A DNA stretch of 64,000 bases, taken from NCBI GenBank assembly GCA_024809215.1, contig JANUBW010000004.1, positions 1-64,000 of the forward strand, written 5' to 3'. Each line of letters begins with the position of its first letter. The first letter of the stretch is position 1. The position numbers were made by a program, and so were the translations under genes. Source of the stretch: Niastella sp. OAS944 (lineage in GTDB: Bacteria; Bacteroidota; Bacteroidia; Chitinophagales; Chitinophagaceae). This document shows positions 34,083 through 43,690 of the stretch, piece by piece. Below the pieces are notes generated by a model, which saw only the letters and a list, made by a program, of their open reading frames with translations, had not been told where the DNA came from and did no database searches.

Positions 34083-35246
34083 CTATTCTACATAACCTGC
34101 TGCTCTCAGCTTAGCCAGCGCTTCCATCAACATACAGGCGCTTAGCTGCGTTCGTAAAGCTACTTTTGTTTCAACCGGCGCCTGCCACCAATGATAACCA
34201 AACAAAACTACGGGGCTTTTTACAACACCGGTTGTCCATAGTATTTCGGCGCTGTTCTTTAGAAAATAAATGTATTTTTTCCTGTTGGCTTCAGGCAGGT
34301 CTTTATGCATGATCAACAAAGTAAGATAACGTACAAAAATACCTTTGAACAGGTTAACGTCATGGTCCTGCTGTTCTGCCCAATCGCTCAACACTTTGTT
34401 ATTAGAGTTTACCAATGTGCTGGTTGTCCAGTCGGCAGTTTTAATAGCATCATTTAAATATACCTTATTCCCTGTAATGTTGTAATACTCCAATGCGGCG
34501 CCCATATAGGTACCGGCGTTATACGTCCAGTCACCTTTGGGATCGGCGATCTTTTCATATACGCGACCCGATTGTTGTACCACGCGGTTTTCCTTCATCC
34601 AGTTGTAAATTTTATCTAACCACTGCAGATCGTTGAGCCCGTTAACCACTTCTGCTGCGCCATACTTTTGCCATCTGCGCGCCGCTATAATAGCTGCCGG
34701 GCCATTCGACGGAATACCCTTGCTTTTGCCCGCATCTGTATTTTCATGGTTCCAGGCAATGCCGCCCCCATCAAAATCGTTCCACCCGGTAACTATCCAT
34801 TGCCATAATTGTTTGGCCGAGGCCTCATAGCGGGCATCGCCTGTGGCTTCAAACGCACGCAGGTGCGCCATACCATGCCACCCCATATCGTCGTAATAAT
34901 TATTGTAAAAGCTATTGCCATTTTTTGCTTTTACGCCTTCATAAAAATCGTTGATCTTATCTTTATAAAGATTGCCTTTTGTACGGGTATAGGCATCTAC
35001 CAGCACATCGAGCCCATGAGCTTCGGGCCAGTAATCGAACTGGTTCACGGTACCAAAATTGTCGTTATTAAAATGGTGCTTGGTTGAGTTCCAGTAAACA
35101 TTTACAAAGCTTGTGCTGCTGCTGTCTGCGGCAGCGCTCCAGTCGATATTGAATTTTGTGCTCTTATCGATGTATACATCGTTTATTTTACCGCATGCAA
35201 GCATACACCATGCACCGGTAATGAATATTAATTTCAGCATTTTCAT
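34083..35246 (-). CDS. GH76 family alpha-1,6-mannanase-type lipoprotein
   Basis: 387 residues from the ATG at 35246. A lipoprotein signal (LIFITGAWCMLAC) anchors it to a membrane, probably at the surface. The GH76 (alpha/alpha)6 barrel shows the catalytic aspartate pair in NNYYDDMGWHGMAHLRAFEATGD, the IAWNHENTDAGKSKGIPSNGPAAIIAARRW motif and GDWTYNAGTYMGAALEYY. GH76 enzymes cut alpha-1,6-mannan backbones, as in fungal cell walls. It is the last gene of a SusC/D/E operon, so the PUL substrate is probably alpha-mannan. Confidence 0.88.
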   Translation of the reverse strand: MKMLKLIFITGAWCMLACGKINDVYIDKSTKFNIDWSAAADSSSTSFVNVYWNSTKHHFNNDNFGTVNQFDYWPEAHGLDVLVDAYTRTKGNLYKDKINDFYEGVKAKNGNSFYNNYYDDMGWHGMAHLRAFEATGDARYEASAKQLWQWIVTGWNDFDGGGIAWNHENTDAGKSKGIPSNGPAAIIAARRWQKYGAAEVVNGLNDLQWLDKIYNWMKENRVVQQSGRVYEKIADPKGDWTYNAGTYMGAALEYYNITGNKVYLNDAIKTADWTTSTLVNSNNKVLSDWAEQQDHDVNLFKGIFVRYLTLLIMHKDLPEANRKKYIYFLKNSAEILWTTGVVKSPVVLFGYHWWQAPVETKVALRTQLSACMLMEALAKLRAAGYVE

Positions 35247-35279
35247 TTTGTTTGTTGAACATCTGATATCTGGGTGTTT

Positions 35280-35368
35280 CAGGTTACAGGTTGCAAGGGA
35301 AGTCGTCAGATTCAGCAATCAAGGAGTGAATTTGTATTACCCTGTAACATGAAACCTGTAACTTGTAA
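35280..35368. repeat. Mirrored array of 7-nt words
   Basis: Left words CAGGTTA, CAGGTTG (35280-35293). Right words CCTGTAA, CATGAAA, CCTGTAA, CTTGTAA (35341-35368). They are the same families as at 20488-20664. The element lies inside the operon between the SusE and GH76 genes and could lower GH76 expression relative to susCDE or act in RNA processing. Confidence 0.65.
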
Positions 35369-35410
35369 CTGTTAGTTAAAACCGGTACGCAAAAATTCAG
35401 AATTACTACG

Positions 35411-36535
35411 TTAGTATATAACTTCATGGGTATAATTGGCAGCATCGGCACTAAACGTAACAGTAATGCTGCATTTCTTTACGGTACGGTTCGGGAATTT
35501 GAACGAATAATCCCATGGGTTTTTATCTGTAGGATAAAAATTCACATAGAAAAACGCCCCTGTAGTACTTGCCGGCGGCTGATTGTCTTTGTTGGCGCTG
35601 CCTAATTTTTGCTCCGTTCCGCCAATGGTTATCCAGAAGAAATACCGGTCGTCGGGCCATTTTGTGGTAAAGTCAGGAACAATGTCATTCACCCGCCAAA
35701 CGCCTTTGCCCTGGTAGGTTAGCGTTTCCCTTTTTTCGGGTGTACACATGATAAAATCAAGTTTAGTGATCTCTGTTATAGAAACAGATGCGGTACTAAA
35801 ATCGAGGTTGATCTTATAGATACCGTCTTTAGCTACGGTAGCGCCATCTGCCGATTCTTTAAATGTAGTGCCGTTGGTATTTACCGAAAATGTTCTTGAC
35901 ACGCTTGTCTTAGAATCAACAAAGGAATACTTTTTACCCGCTACCAGCTTTGTATATATTTCGAATTCATTATTTCCAGACAGCGCTTTAACCGTTAATG
36001 CCTGCGCCAGGTTAGCGCCGCCTTCTGTTCCCTCACCGGTAAGGAACAATGCATCGGGTGCATCGATCCCAGTAGTTCTGGTAATATTAATGGTCCGTAC
36101 TTTTTGAGAAACCAGTCTTGTCAGCCCTCTTGAAGAAGCTATCGTCCATTTCAGCTTTCCTTCTTCACCAGATGCTATACCAGCCAGCTTACCGATATTG
36201 TTCAAAACCTTATGCGTAATACTCGACCCCGTACTGGTACCGTTGTTATCGGCTGCCACTACAAACAACGGGCTTGAAAAATCGCCATTGGGTTTATCAA
36301 ACAGCACATCGTAATAAACCACGCCATTGTCTTCAGCTACCGCCTTTTCCCACTCGAAATATAAAGTGGCCGAACCACCACTCTGCAGTTTTACATTACG
36401 CCCATCATCGGGCGCATACAGGGTGCTTACTTCAGTTACTTTTACTTCTTTGAAATCGTTATCATCCTTGTGGCAACCGGCGAAGGCTGCAAAGGCCAGG
36501 ATAAAGAAAACTATTGATAATTTGTTTTTTTTCAT
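35411..36535 (-). CDS. susE: SusE-family outer-membrane lipoprotein
   Basis: 374 residues. Lipoprotein signal (VFFILAFAAFAGC), then a SusE N-terminal domain (VSTLYAPDDGRNVKLQSGGSATLYFEWEKA...) and tandem starch-binding-like sandwich domains toward the C-terminus. SusE proteins sit at the cell surface and bind the polysaccharide of the PUL. It follows the SusD gene by 17 bp and precedes the GH76 gene, so it is a glycan-binding partner of this mannan-type system. Assignment to SusE rather than SusF rests on the order and N-terminal domain. Confidence 0.82.
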   Translation of the reverse strand: MKKNKLSIVFFILAFAAFAGCHKDDNDFKEVKVTEVSTLYAPDDGRNVKLQSGGSATLYFEWEKAVAEDNGVVYYDVLFDKPNGDFSSPLFVVAADNNGTSTGSSITHKVLNNIGKLAGIASGEEGKLKWTIASSRGLTRLVSQKVRTINITRTTGIDAPDALFLTGEGTEGGANLAQALTVKALSGNNEFEIYTKLVAGKKYSFVDSKTSVSRTFSVNTNGTTFKESADGATVAKDGIYKINLDFSTASVSITEITKLDFIMCTPEKRETLTYQGKGVWRVNDIVPDFTTKWPDDRYFFWITIGGTEQKLGSANKDNQPPASTTGAFFYVNFYPTDKNPWDYSFKFPNRTVKKCSITVTFSADAANYTHEVIY

Positions 36536-36552
36536 TGTGTGTTAGTTAAAAA

Positions 36553-38154
36553 TTAATAGCCATCGTTTTGAGTGAGTTTTTCGTTAAGCAGCCGTTCTGC
36601 TCTTGGAATGGCCCATAAATAGTCGCGGTTACGGTTAAAGCTGCCGGCAGGGAGTTTTATATAATTGTAACTGCCATTGATCTTATCGAATTTGGCGCCA
36701 TGCCGTTCCTGGGGCAGCAGTGTTTCAGCTGTTTTCCAACGGCGGATATCAAAGATGCGCAAACCTTCCAGCGCCAGCTCTACACGGCGTTCATTGCGTA
36801 TTACATCGCGTAATACAGCCTGGTCGTTACCGGGCAGGTCCATGGCCTCAGGCGTATTATCAAAACCGGCGCGTTGCCGTAACTTCTTTATCGTTTGGTC
36901 CCAAACGGTGCTGTTCATTTCATTCAATTCGTTTTTGGCCTCGGCATACATCAGCAACACATCGGCAAAACGGATCAATGGCAGGTTCAGGCTCGACTCC
37001 CAACCACCGCCTGTATACGCTGCCGGATCGGGATCGCATAATTTGCGATAGTAATATCCGGTTGGCGTTTGCAGCGTACCGGCCCCGTTATATTTATCGG
37101 GCGACGCAGGGCCATCGGGGTGAATAAAGATGGTATAAGTGTTACCCTTTCTATCGATCCACGTAGAACCATCGTATACAATGGTAGCACCCATGCGGGG
37201 ATCGCGGCCCGCATAATCAGGGTCGGCAGCTGTCCATTTTTTACCGTTCTTCATCAGGTAACTATTTACCAGCTCCTGGGTGGGGCCGGCCAGGCAAAGC
37301 CGGGCAGCGGCACTCATAGGCGCGTAGTCGCGCAGGTTGGGCCAGGTGCGGTTTACAGGTACATACTGCAGACTTAAAATGATCTCGGGATTGTATTCAT
37401 TCTTCACCCAAAACAATTGCTCATAGTTGTTGAATAAACTATAGGTACCATAGGTAGTACTATTGATGAGCTTACCGCAATACTCGGCCACTTTGGCCCA
37501 ATTGCTTTCATACAAATAAGCGCGGGCATTCAATGCAATGGCGGCGCCACTGGTAATGCGGCCATTATCTGCAGCCTTATAATCTTCGCGTTTAGGTAAA
37601 ACAGCAGCCGCTTCATCAAGTTCCTGGTGTATCCAGGCCATTATTTCGGCCTGCGGTTTACGCTCAACACCTTTCGATTCAGTAAGGTTGATGTCCTGCG
37701 TAAAATGCGGCACATCGCCATACCAGGTGGTGAGCTCAAAGTAAAGCGATGCACGGATAAAACGTATTTCAGCCTTTCGCTTTTCCTTCAGCTCATTGCT
37801 TATGGTGGTTACCCGGTCAATATTGGCCAAAAAGGTGTGACAGGTTTTTATACCTTCATAACAGGCTTTCCATTCACTGGCAAAACGTTCGTTCGATGCA
37901 TCGGCCAGTCCCAGCGAAATTACCTTTTCATTAGTGGTTCCGTAGCCGTTATACACGTTATCGCTTAATATTTCATTCAGCATGAAATAATCGCTGGTGA
38001 ACATTTGCCGGTAGGCCATGCTCAAAACCGAATTGGCTTTATCTTCCGTGGTCCAGTAGGTTTCATCGGTGAACTTATTGGTAGGTACTACATCCAGTTT
38101 CACACATGCGCTCAGCAGCAGCACCATCAACGGTATGATTAATTTCATTTTCAT
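36553..38154 (-). CDS. susD: SusD/RagB-family outer-membrane lipoprotein
   Basis: 533 residues from the ATG at 38154. Lipoprotein signal (LIIPLMVLLLSAC). Typical SusD features are FTDETYWTTEDKANSVLSMAYRQM, TPR-like helices with AEIRFIRASLYFELTTWYGDVPHFTQ, and the C-terminal LPLIRFADVLLMYAEAKNELNE, VIRNERRVELALEGLRIFDIRRWKTAE and YLWAIPRAERLLNEKLTQNDGY. It forms the lid on the SusC transporter and binds oligosaccharide. It starts 25 bp after the susC stop. Confidence 0.92.
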   Translation of the reverse strand: MKMKLIIPLMVLLLSACVKLDVVPTNKFTDETYWTTEDKANSVLSMAYRQMFTSDYFMLNEILSDNVYNGYGTTNEKVISLGLADASNERFASEWKACYEGIKTCHTFLANIDRVTTISNELKEKRKAEIRFIRASLYFELTTWYGDVPHFTQDINLTESKGVERKPQAEIMAWIHQELDEAAAVLPKREDYKAADNGRITSGAAIALNARAYLYESNWAKVAEYCGKLINSTTYGTYSLFNNYEQLFWVKNEYNPEIILSLQYVPVNRTWPNLRDYAPMSAAARLCLAGPTQELVNSYLMKNGKKWTAADPDYAGRDPRMGATIVYDGSTWIDRKGNTYTIFIHPDGPASPDKYNGAGTLQTPTGYYYRKLCDPDPAAYTGGGWESSLNLPLIRFADVLLMYAEAKNELNEMNSTVWDQTIKKLRQRAGFDNTPEAMDLPGNDQAVLRDVIRNERRVELALEGLRIFDIRRWKTAETLLPQERHGAKFDKINGSYNYIKLPAGSFNRNRDYLWAIPRAERLLNEKLTQNDGY

Positions 38155-38179
38155 AATTCCTGTTTTCACTTGATGTGTT

Positions 38180-41100
38180 TTAAAATTCCACATGTACCCC
38201 TCCTCCTATATATTTAAGGCGTGGATAATTGCGGGCGCTGTTGGCGCCGCTGGCTTCCAATTTGTTATCGAACTCTGTAGACTCGGGGTCAACAAAATCA
38301 ATTTTACTAAGCGTTATGAGATTTTGCCCGTTTATAAAAACGTGCAGTTTATTAATACCGAGCTTTGATGTAAGGCCTTTTGGCAGCGTATAGCCAAGCT
38401 GGATATTCTTCAACCGTGCATAGGCGCCGTTAAAGATGTTAAAATTAGAACCTTTGCCATAGTTATTGATGGTAGATGCAGTACCCGGTGCGGTTAACCG
38501 CGGCCATCTGGCATCGGGATTTGCAGGCGTCCAGTAGTTGAGCTGGTGCTCGAACATAACAAACGAATAGCCGCCGTGGAAGGGTTCAATGGTTTCTCCG
38601 CGCAGGGCCATATCACGTTTACCAACACCCTGCCACAGCATGTTCAGTTCAAGTCCTTTCCATTGAAACACATAGTTGAAGCCAAAGGTGAGCCGAGGAA
38701 AAGCATGTCCCAATACATAACGGTCGTTATCATTGATAATGCCATCGCCATTGCGGTCTTTGTATTTCACATCGCCGGGTTTGGGCGAAAAGCCAACAGG
38801 AAGGGCTGCGCTTTTGGCGTCATCGTCGTTCTGAAAAAGGCCATCGGTTTTATAACCGTAATAACTAAACAAAGGCAGGCCCACCCTTACGATGCGTTCA
38901 ATTTCATCGGCCTTGCTTATTTGTTCATATCCTTCAAACTTAGTGACCTCATTCCATGAATCGGCTATATTAAGCCCAAATGAATGACTGAAGTCGCTAT
39001 GACGAAGCGAATAATTCAGTGTCAACTCCCAGCCCTGGTTCTTCATTTCGCCCAGATTGGCTTTGGGTACTGCACCACCCAGCACCATAGGTGTTTGAGG
39101 TTTTAACAGAATGCCTTCGGTGATCTTATGAAAATAGTCGAACCCTACTTTCAGGCTTCCTTTTAAGAAAGTAGCGTCGGCACCCAGGTTATAAGAAGTG
39201 GTTGTTTCCCATTTCAGCTCGGGGTTACCAAAGGTATAACCCGTGCCGGGTACCGCAACGTTGTTAAAGCCATATTGGTTGATGAAGATCTCGTAGGTAG
39301 TAAAGGTTTGGTAGTCATCAATATTCTGATTACCCAGTTTGCCATAAGTACCCCTTATCTTCAGATCACCTATTTCGTTCTTCCAAAAATCAAAGAAGTT
39401 CTCTTCGCTTATACGCCAGCCCGCTGATACAGAAGGGAAAAATCCCCAGCGGTTATTTTTGGCAAATTTGGAAGAACCGTCGTAGCGGAAACTTGCTTCT
39501 GCATAATACTTATCGGCATAAGCATAACCCAATCTTCCGAAATAGGAATAGATGCTTCTTTCGGTAGTGCCACCAACTGTATTATAGCTGTTCTCATCAA
39601 TGATAGTGCCATTGATAGGAATACCTAATACGGGATCAACAAACCGCTTTTTTAATTCCTGACGTTTTTGCCTGTACGATTCATTTGAAAAACCTGCCAG
39701 TGCAGTAACGTTGTGCCGCCCGGCAAAAGTTTTATTATAGTCGAGCATGGCCTGCACGTTCAACAGCGTTGCATTGGCGCTGAAATCTTCTATATGGTAA
39801 TCTTTCGATGAGCCGGAATTAACAGGCGTTGTGTCGCCCGACAAATTGTAAACGGGCCAATAGAAGCGCCGGATCAACCTGTTTTCGGGACGAACATCCA
39901 AACCAACCAGTCCTTTTGCTTTTAACCCATCGAACAGCCTGAGCTCGCCATTCAAACTTCCCTGAAAATTATCGTTAATGGTCTTTGTATAACCGCCATG
40001 TTCCAGTTCGGCCAAAGGATTTCCATTGGTAAGCACGTCATTATTATAATAACGTCCAGCACTGTCTTTTAAGATATAATTATTGTACGCCGGCAGCCGC
40101 GATGAATTGGCAATAAGAAATCCCTCATCACCCTGAAATGCATTTCCTTCAGACCTGTTATACCAAAGTATGGCAGCCAGCTTTAACCGGCCAACCTGGG
40201 TGGTAACATTTGAACGAAGGTTATACCGTTTCAACCCAAAATCGGGGCCTTTGAAATTACTCTGCTGATTGTAATACCCCAGCGAGATCATGTAGCTGGT
40301 ATTTGATGCCCCACCCTGCAGGCTGAGGTTATAATTTTGTTGCAACCCGTTCTTTAAAATGCCTTTCAGGAAATACTCACTATCACCTTTAGCGAATTGT
40401 CGTATTTGTTCAGGTGAGTAAATGGGCGCAGCGCCGGTATTGATATAGGAATCATTTCGCAGCAGCGCATTTTGATAACCCTTTAGCGGCTTGATCAGGA
40501 TCTGTGGGTCCTGTGAGCCCACCAGGCCTGTGAAGCTAACTACGGGCTTCATGCCCTGTTTACCTTTCTTTGTTGAAATAAGTATAACGCCATTGGCCGA
40601 ACGCGATCCATAAATGGCTGCACTACCGGCGTCTTTCAGAATGGAAATATCTTCAATATCATTAGGGTTCAGGTTATTCATATCGCTCACATCATTACTT
40701 ATAACCCCATCTATAACCAGCAATGGCGAGTTATTACCAAACGTACTGATGCCCCGCAAATTGAGGTTCATCGAATTATTGTTGGGGTTCATATTGCGCT
40801 GCTGAATAACCAGGCTGGGCGACAAGCCCTGCAATGCCTGCATTACATTACCAACAGGGCGGCCTTCAATTTGCGCTGCCTTTATTTGATCTACGGCACC
40901 GGTAAGATCGGCCCTTCTTTTTGTGCCATATCCAATGATCACTACTTCATTTAAATTAACCGGCATTTTGTTCAGCGTAATATTCAATATCGTTTGGGCG
41001 CCCAACGCAACGGTCCTTGACTGGTAACCTACATAGCTGAACGTAAAAGTGGTTACTTCATCGGGCACCGACAGGCTGAAACTACCGTCGGCTTCCGTAA

Positions 41101-41575
41101 TAGTACCGGTGCCATTACTGGCCCGTACATTTACGCCCTGCAGTGCTGTGCCCTGTTCGTCGACCACCTTACCTGTAATTACCTTACGCTGTGTTTGCGC
41201 AGGCGGCGCAGTAGTGATGGTTTTAATAACAATACTGTTTTTCTCCAGCTGATAAGTATAGGGTGTTTGCTTCAGGCAAAACGCCAGTACATCACTCACC
41301 GGCGCGTTGTTGAAATTAACCGTTAGCGGTTTAATATTTTCAAGCACCTCAGTTTCACATAATACTGCCAAACCTGCCTGTTTCCTGATCTCCAGAAAAA
41401 CACGCTCGATGGAAATGTTGCGGCCTTTCAATGAAATGCTCTGGGCAAAAGTGTTTGCATTTACCTGCATCATAGTGGCAAACATCAGAAAGAATAGCAG
41501 CTTCATCGTAATGAGTGGTTTACGCAGGTTTTTAATGCTGTTAAATACAGACTTAATACCTGAATGTAAAATCAT
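38180..41575 (-). CDS. susC: SusC/RagA-family TonB-dependent transporter with STN domain
   Basis: 1131 residues. After the signal region (MKLLFFLMFATMMQVNANTFAQ) there is a secretin/TonB N-terminal (STN) domain (ISLKGRNISIERVFLEIRKQAGLAVLCE), then a carboxypeptidase-like domain (KVVDEQGTALQGVNVRASNGTGTITEADG), the TonB box and plug (NEVVIIGYGTKRRADLTGAVDQI; DAGSAAIYGSRSANGVILISTKKGK), and a 22-strand barrel ending HVEF. The STN domain signals to the FecR anti-sigma protein encoded just upstream, so substrate binding should induce the operon. Confidence 0.93.
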   Translation of the reverse strand: MILHSGIKSVFNSIKNLRKPLITMKLLFFLMFATMMQVNANTFAQSISLKGRNISIERVFLEIRKQAGLAVLCETEVLENIKPLTVNFNNAPVSDVLAFCLKQTPYTYQLEKNSIVIKTITTAPPAQTQRKVITGKVVDEQGTALQGVNVRASNGTGTITEADGSFSLSVPDEVTTFTFSYVGYQSRTVALGAQTILNITLNKMPVNLNEVVIIGYGTKRRADLTGAVDQIKAAQIEGRPVGNVMQALQGLSPSLVIQQRNMNPNNNSMNLNLRGISTFGNNSPLLVIDGVISNDVSDMNNLNPNDIEDISILKDAGSAAIYGSRSANGVILISTKKGKQGMKPVVSFTGLVGSQDPQILIKPLKGYQNALLRNDSYINTGAAPIYSPEQIRQFAKGDSEYFLKGILKNGLQQNYNLSLQGGASNTSYMISLGYYNQQSNFKGPDFGLKRYNLRSNVTTQVGRLKLAAILWYNRSEGNAFQGDEGFLIANSSRLPAYNNYILKDSAGRYYNNDVLTNGNPLAELEHGGYTKTINDNFQGSLNGELRLFDGLKAKGLVGLDVRPENRLIRRFYWPVYNLSGDTTPVNSGSSKDYHIEDFSANATLLNVQAMLDYNKTFAGRHNVTALAGFSNESYRQKRQELKKRFVDPVLGIPINGTIIDENSYNTVGGTTERSIYSYFGRLGYAYADKYYAEASFRYDGSSKFAKNNRWGFFPSVSAGWRISEENFFDFWKNEIGDLKIRGTYGKLGNQNIDDYQTFTTYEIFINQYGFNNVAVPGTGYTFGNPELKWETTTSYNLGADATFLKGSLKVGFDYFHKITEGILLKPQTPMVLGGAVPKANLGEMKNQGWELTLNYSLRHSDFSHSFGLNIADSWNEVTKFEGYEQISKADEIERIVRVGLPLFSYYGYKTDGLFQNDDDAKSAALPVGFSPKPGDVKYKDRNGDGIINDNDRYVLGHAFPRLTFGFNYVFQWKGLELNMLWQGVGKRDMALRGETIEPFHGGYSFVMFEHQLNYWTPANPDARWPRLTAPGTASTINNYGKGSNFNIFNGAYARLKNIQLGYTLPKGLTSKLGINKLHVFINGQNLITLSKIDFVDPESTEFDNKLEASGANSARNYPRLKYIGGGVHVEF

Positions 41576-41637
41576 AGATTTGCATAGTTTTTTAATTGAG
41601 TTAAAGAAACGCTTGATTCAAAAAACAGTACTTTAAG

Positions 41638-41671
41638 GGCTGGTGTGTTCGCTGCACACCGGTCCTTTTTT
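41638..41671 (+). terminator. Intrinsic hairpin in the fecR-susC spacer, reading against the operon
   Basis: A 10-bp stem (41638-41647 with 41655-41664, loop TTCGCTG) followed on the plus strand by CTTTTTTATT. For the minus-strand operon the same hairpin has no T-run, so it may protect or process the susC message, while antisense transcripts from susC would be stopped. Confidence 0.55.
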
Positions 41672-41686
41672 ATTAATACTGTTTAG

Positions 41687-42871
41687 TTATTTTTTTACAT
41701 AGATCTTTCTTCCTTCAATAGTAAAATGAACCCGGTTGGTAGCCTCCAGCATCTTTAACACATCACTTACCTTAGAAAAGCGGGATACAGTACCCCAAAA
41801 GCGGGTTTCCGTAACCGGGCCATCATACACTATATCTACATCATACCAGCGAGCTACTTTTGCCATTACCGCTTTAATAGGTTCCCGGTTAAACATAAAG
41901 TAGCCTTCTTTCCAGGCTACGGCGTAACTGGTTTCCACCTCCTGTACATCCTCAATTTTATGTGTGCTTACAGTAGCCTGTTGACCAGGCTTTAACAGCA
42001 CTTGCGACTGGTTACGGGTAACCTGCAAACTGCCTGTTAATAGTGTAGTAGTTTCGTGTGCATCTTCCTGGTAGGCGTTTACGTTGAAACTGGTACCCAG
42101 CACCCGTAATAAGGCGCCTGTAGATGTTTCCACGATAAAAGGATTACTGGCATCGTGTTTCACTTCAAAATAAGCTTCACCCGAAAGTGTTACCTTTCTT
42201 TCGCCCGGTTTAAAAACAGTTGGGAAGTACAGGCGGGTAGATGCATTCAACCAAACTTTTGTGCCATCGGGTAATGCTATTTGGTACTGTCCGCCCTTAG
42301 GTGTTTCCAGCACATTTATTTCGTCGGTATTGTTGGGAGTATTAACAGTTCCCTTTGCCACCAGCAAACCGCTTTTTTTCGTAAAACCGGTGGCGTTATT
42401 ATCCATTGTAATATCTCCATCGGCCACCTCTTCGAGCAGAATAGATCTACCGCCGCCCAGTTTTAGTACGGCCTGGTTTTTACCAGGAACAATGGTTGCC
42501 GTTGCATAACCGGGTTGTTTGGCATTGTTCTTTGAATGGTTTTGAAACAGTAAGAAAAACGCCAACGATGCCACCACAATAAAAATGGCGGCTATTCTTA
42601 CATAGAAGACTAAAGGCGTGCGTTTTGAGGAAATGATGGGAACCTCCTGAGGAGCGCCTAAACGGCTTTCAATACCTGCTGAAATGCGCCTGAGCGTTTC
42701 GCTGTCAATGCCGGCCGGGGCGCCAAAAGCCTGTTCATATTTATCCAGGGCTTCGGCAGCCTGCTCCCTGGGGAGGGCCTTCAGCCAGGTAAGAAATTCA
42801 TTTAATTCAGCAGGCGTATGTGTTTGCTGTGCTACCTTCTTAAGAAAATCCTCAAATGTATTTTGGTCCAT
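41687..42871 (-). CDS. FecR-family anti-sigma factor
   Basis: 394 residues. N-terminal cytoplasmic sigma-binding region (DFLKKVAQQTHTPAELNEFLTWL), a single membrane helix near residue 90-108 (VRIAAIFIVVASLAFFLLF), then the periplasmic FecR domain (VLETPKGGQYQIALPDGTKVWLNASTRLYFP) and a C-terminal DUF4974 domain (FMFNREPIKAVMAKVARWYDVDIVYDG). It receives the signal from the SusC STN domain and controls the sigma factor encoded 55 bp upstream. Confidence 0.92.
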   Translation of the reverse strand: MDQNTFEDFLKKVAQQTHTPAELNEFLTWLKALPREQAAEALDKYEQAFGAPAGIDSETLRRISAGIESRLGAPQEVPIISSKRTPLVFYVRIAAIFIVVASLAFFLLFQNHSKNNAKQPGYATATIVPGKNQAVLKLGGGRSILLEEVADGDITMDNNATGFTKKSGLLVAKGTVNTPNNTDEINVLETPKGGQYQIALPDGTKVWLNASTRLYFPTVFKPGERKVTLSGEAYFEVKHDASNPFIVETSTGALLRVLGTSFNVNAYQEDAHETTTLLTGSLQVTRNQSQVLLKPGQQATVSTHKIEDVQEVETSYAVAWKEGYFMFNREPIKAVMAKVARWYDVDIVYDGPVTETRFWGTVSRFSKVSDVLKMLEATNRVHFTIEGRKIYVKK

Positions 42872-42926
42872 ATCGCGGGTAAGACACGCAAGTCGGGAAA
42901 AAGGACCCCACCGTAAAAAGATTTTT

Positions 42927-43496
42927 TTAAAAAAGCCAGTTCTTAAGATATTTAATGAACTCGTATTTTCTCATGGTAGCCAGGCCCTGGTACAATAGTT
43001 TCTTCACTACATTTTTGGAGGAGCCTACCCGTTGTGAGATCTCATCGAGACTTAAGTTTTCGCGGGTACTCAATGTAACGATGATCCTTTTTTGCGGCGA
43101 TAGCCTGGAGAGGGCTTCATCGCCCAAACGCATACCTTCCTTAAAGGTCAATTGCTGTTCAGGTGTTTCGGTTTCAATTTCCTTATGAGAACTGTTCTTT
43201 ATAAAGGTCAGTTCGTTTTGCTGTTTTCTTAATTCGTTCAGAAACCTGTTTTTGGCAGCTTTAAATAAATACGGTTTAACCTGTTGTATGTTTACCAGCT
43301 TTTGTCTGTTTTCCCACAGTTTAACAAATACTTCCTGTACGATGTCTTCACACAACGCATCATCATTGCACAAACTTTTAATAAAGGGATATAGTATGGG
43401 AGTATAATACAGATACAATTCACGAAAGGCCTGCCGGTCACCTTCGCTTATAAGCATAAGCAGATCATTATCAGAGGTCCTCATCATACTTGGCAA
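42927..43496 (-). CDS. ECF RNA polymerase sigma-70 factor
   Basis: 189 residues. Sigma region 2 is LYLYYTPILYPFIKSLCNDDALCEDIVQEVFVKLWENRQKL. Region 4 is LSPQKRIIVTLSTRENLSLDEISQRVGSSKNVVKKLLYQGLATMRKY. This is the FecI-like type paired with FecR in Bacteroidota PULs. It is the first gene of the sigma-FecR-SusC-SusD-SusE-GH76 order on the minus strand and should activate the sus promoter when mannan-type ligand is bound. Confidence 0.92.
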   Translation of the reverse strand: MPSMMRTSDNDLLMLISEGDRQAFRELYLYYTPILYPFIKSLCNDDALCEDIVQEVFVKLWENRQKLVNIQQVKPYLFKAAKNRFLNELRKQQNELTFIKNSSHKEIETETPEQQLTFKEGMRLGDEALSRLSPQKRIIVTLSTRENLSLDEISQRVGSSKNVVKKLLYQGLATMRKYEFIKYLKNWLF

Positions 43497-43637
43497 GATT
43501 AAGATTGAACCTTAGTAATCGTTAGTTTGAGATTTGTAGCAGTTCAAAAGTAGAATAAAATTATGTGTTTAGCTATAACGATTAAGAAGTTTACAGAAAA
43601 TGTATATAAATATCTGAGCTACACTACTTTAGTGAAA

Positions 43638-43669
43638 TAAAAAAGCCGAAGAAGATCTCCGGCCTTTTT
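43638..43669 (-). terminator. Terminator after ppnP
   Basis: AAAAAGCCG pairs with CGGCCTTTTT around an internal loop; on the minus strand CGGC is followed by TTTTTTATTT. It lies 22 bp past the ppnP stop. The symmetric flanks make it usable in both directions. Confidence 0.7.
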
Positions 43670-43690
43670 GTGCTTTATATACTTAATATT

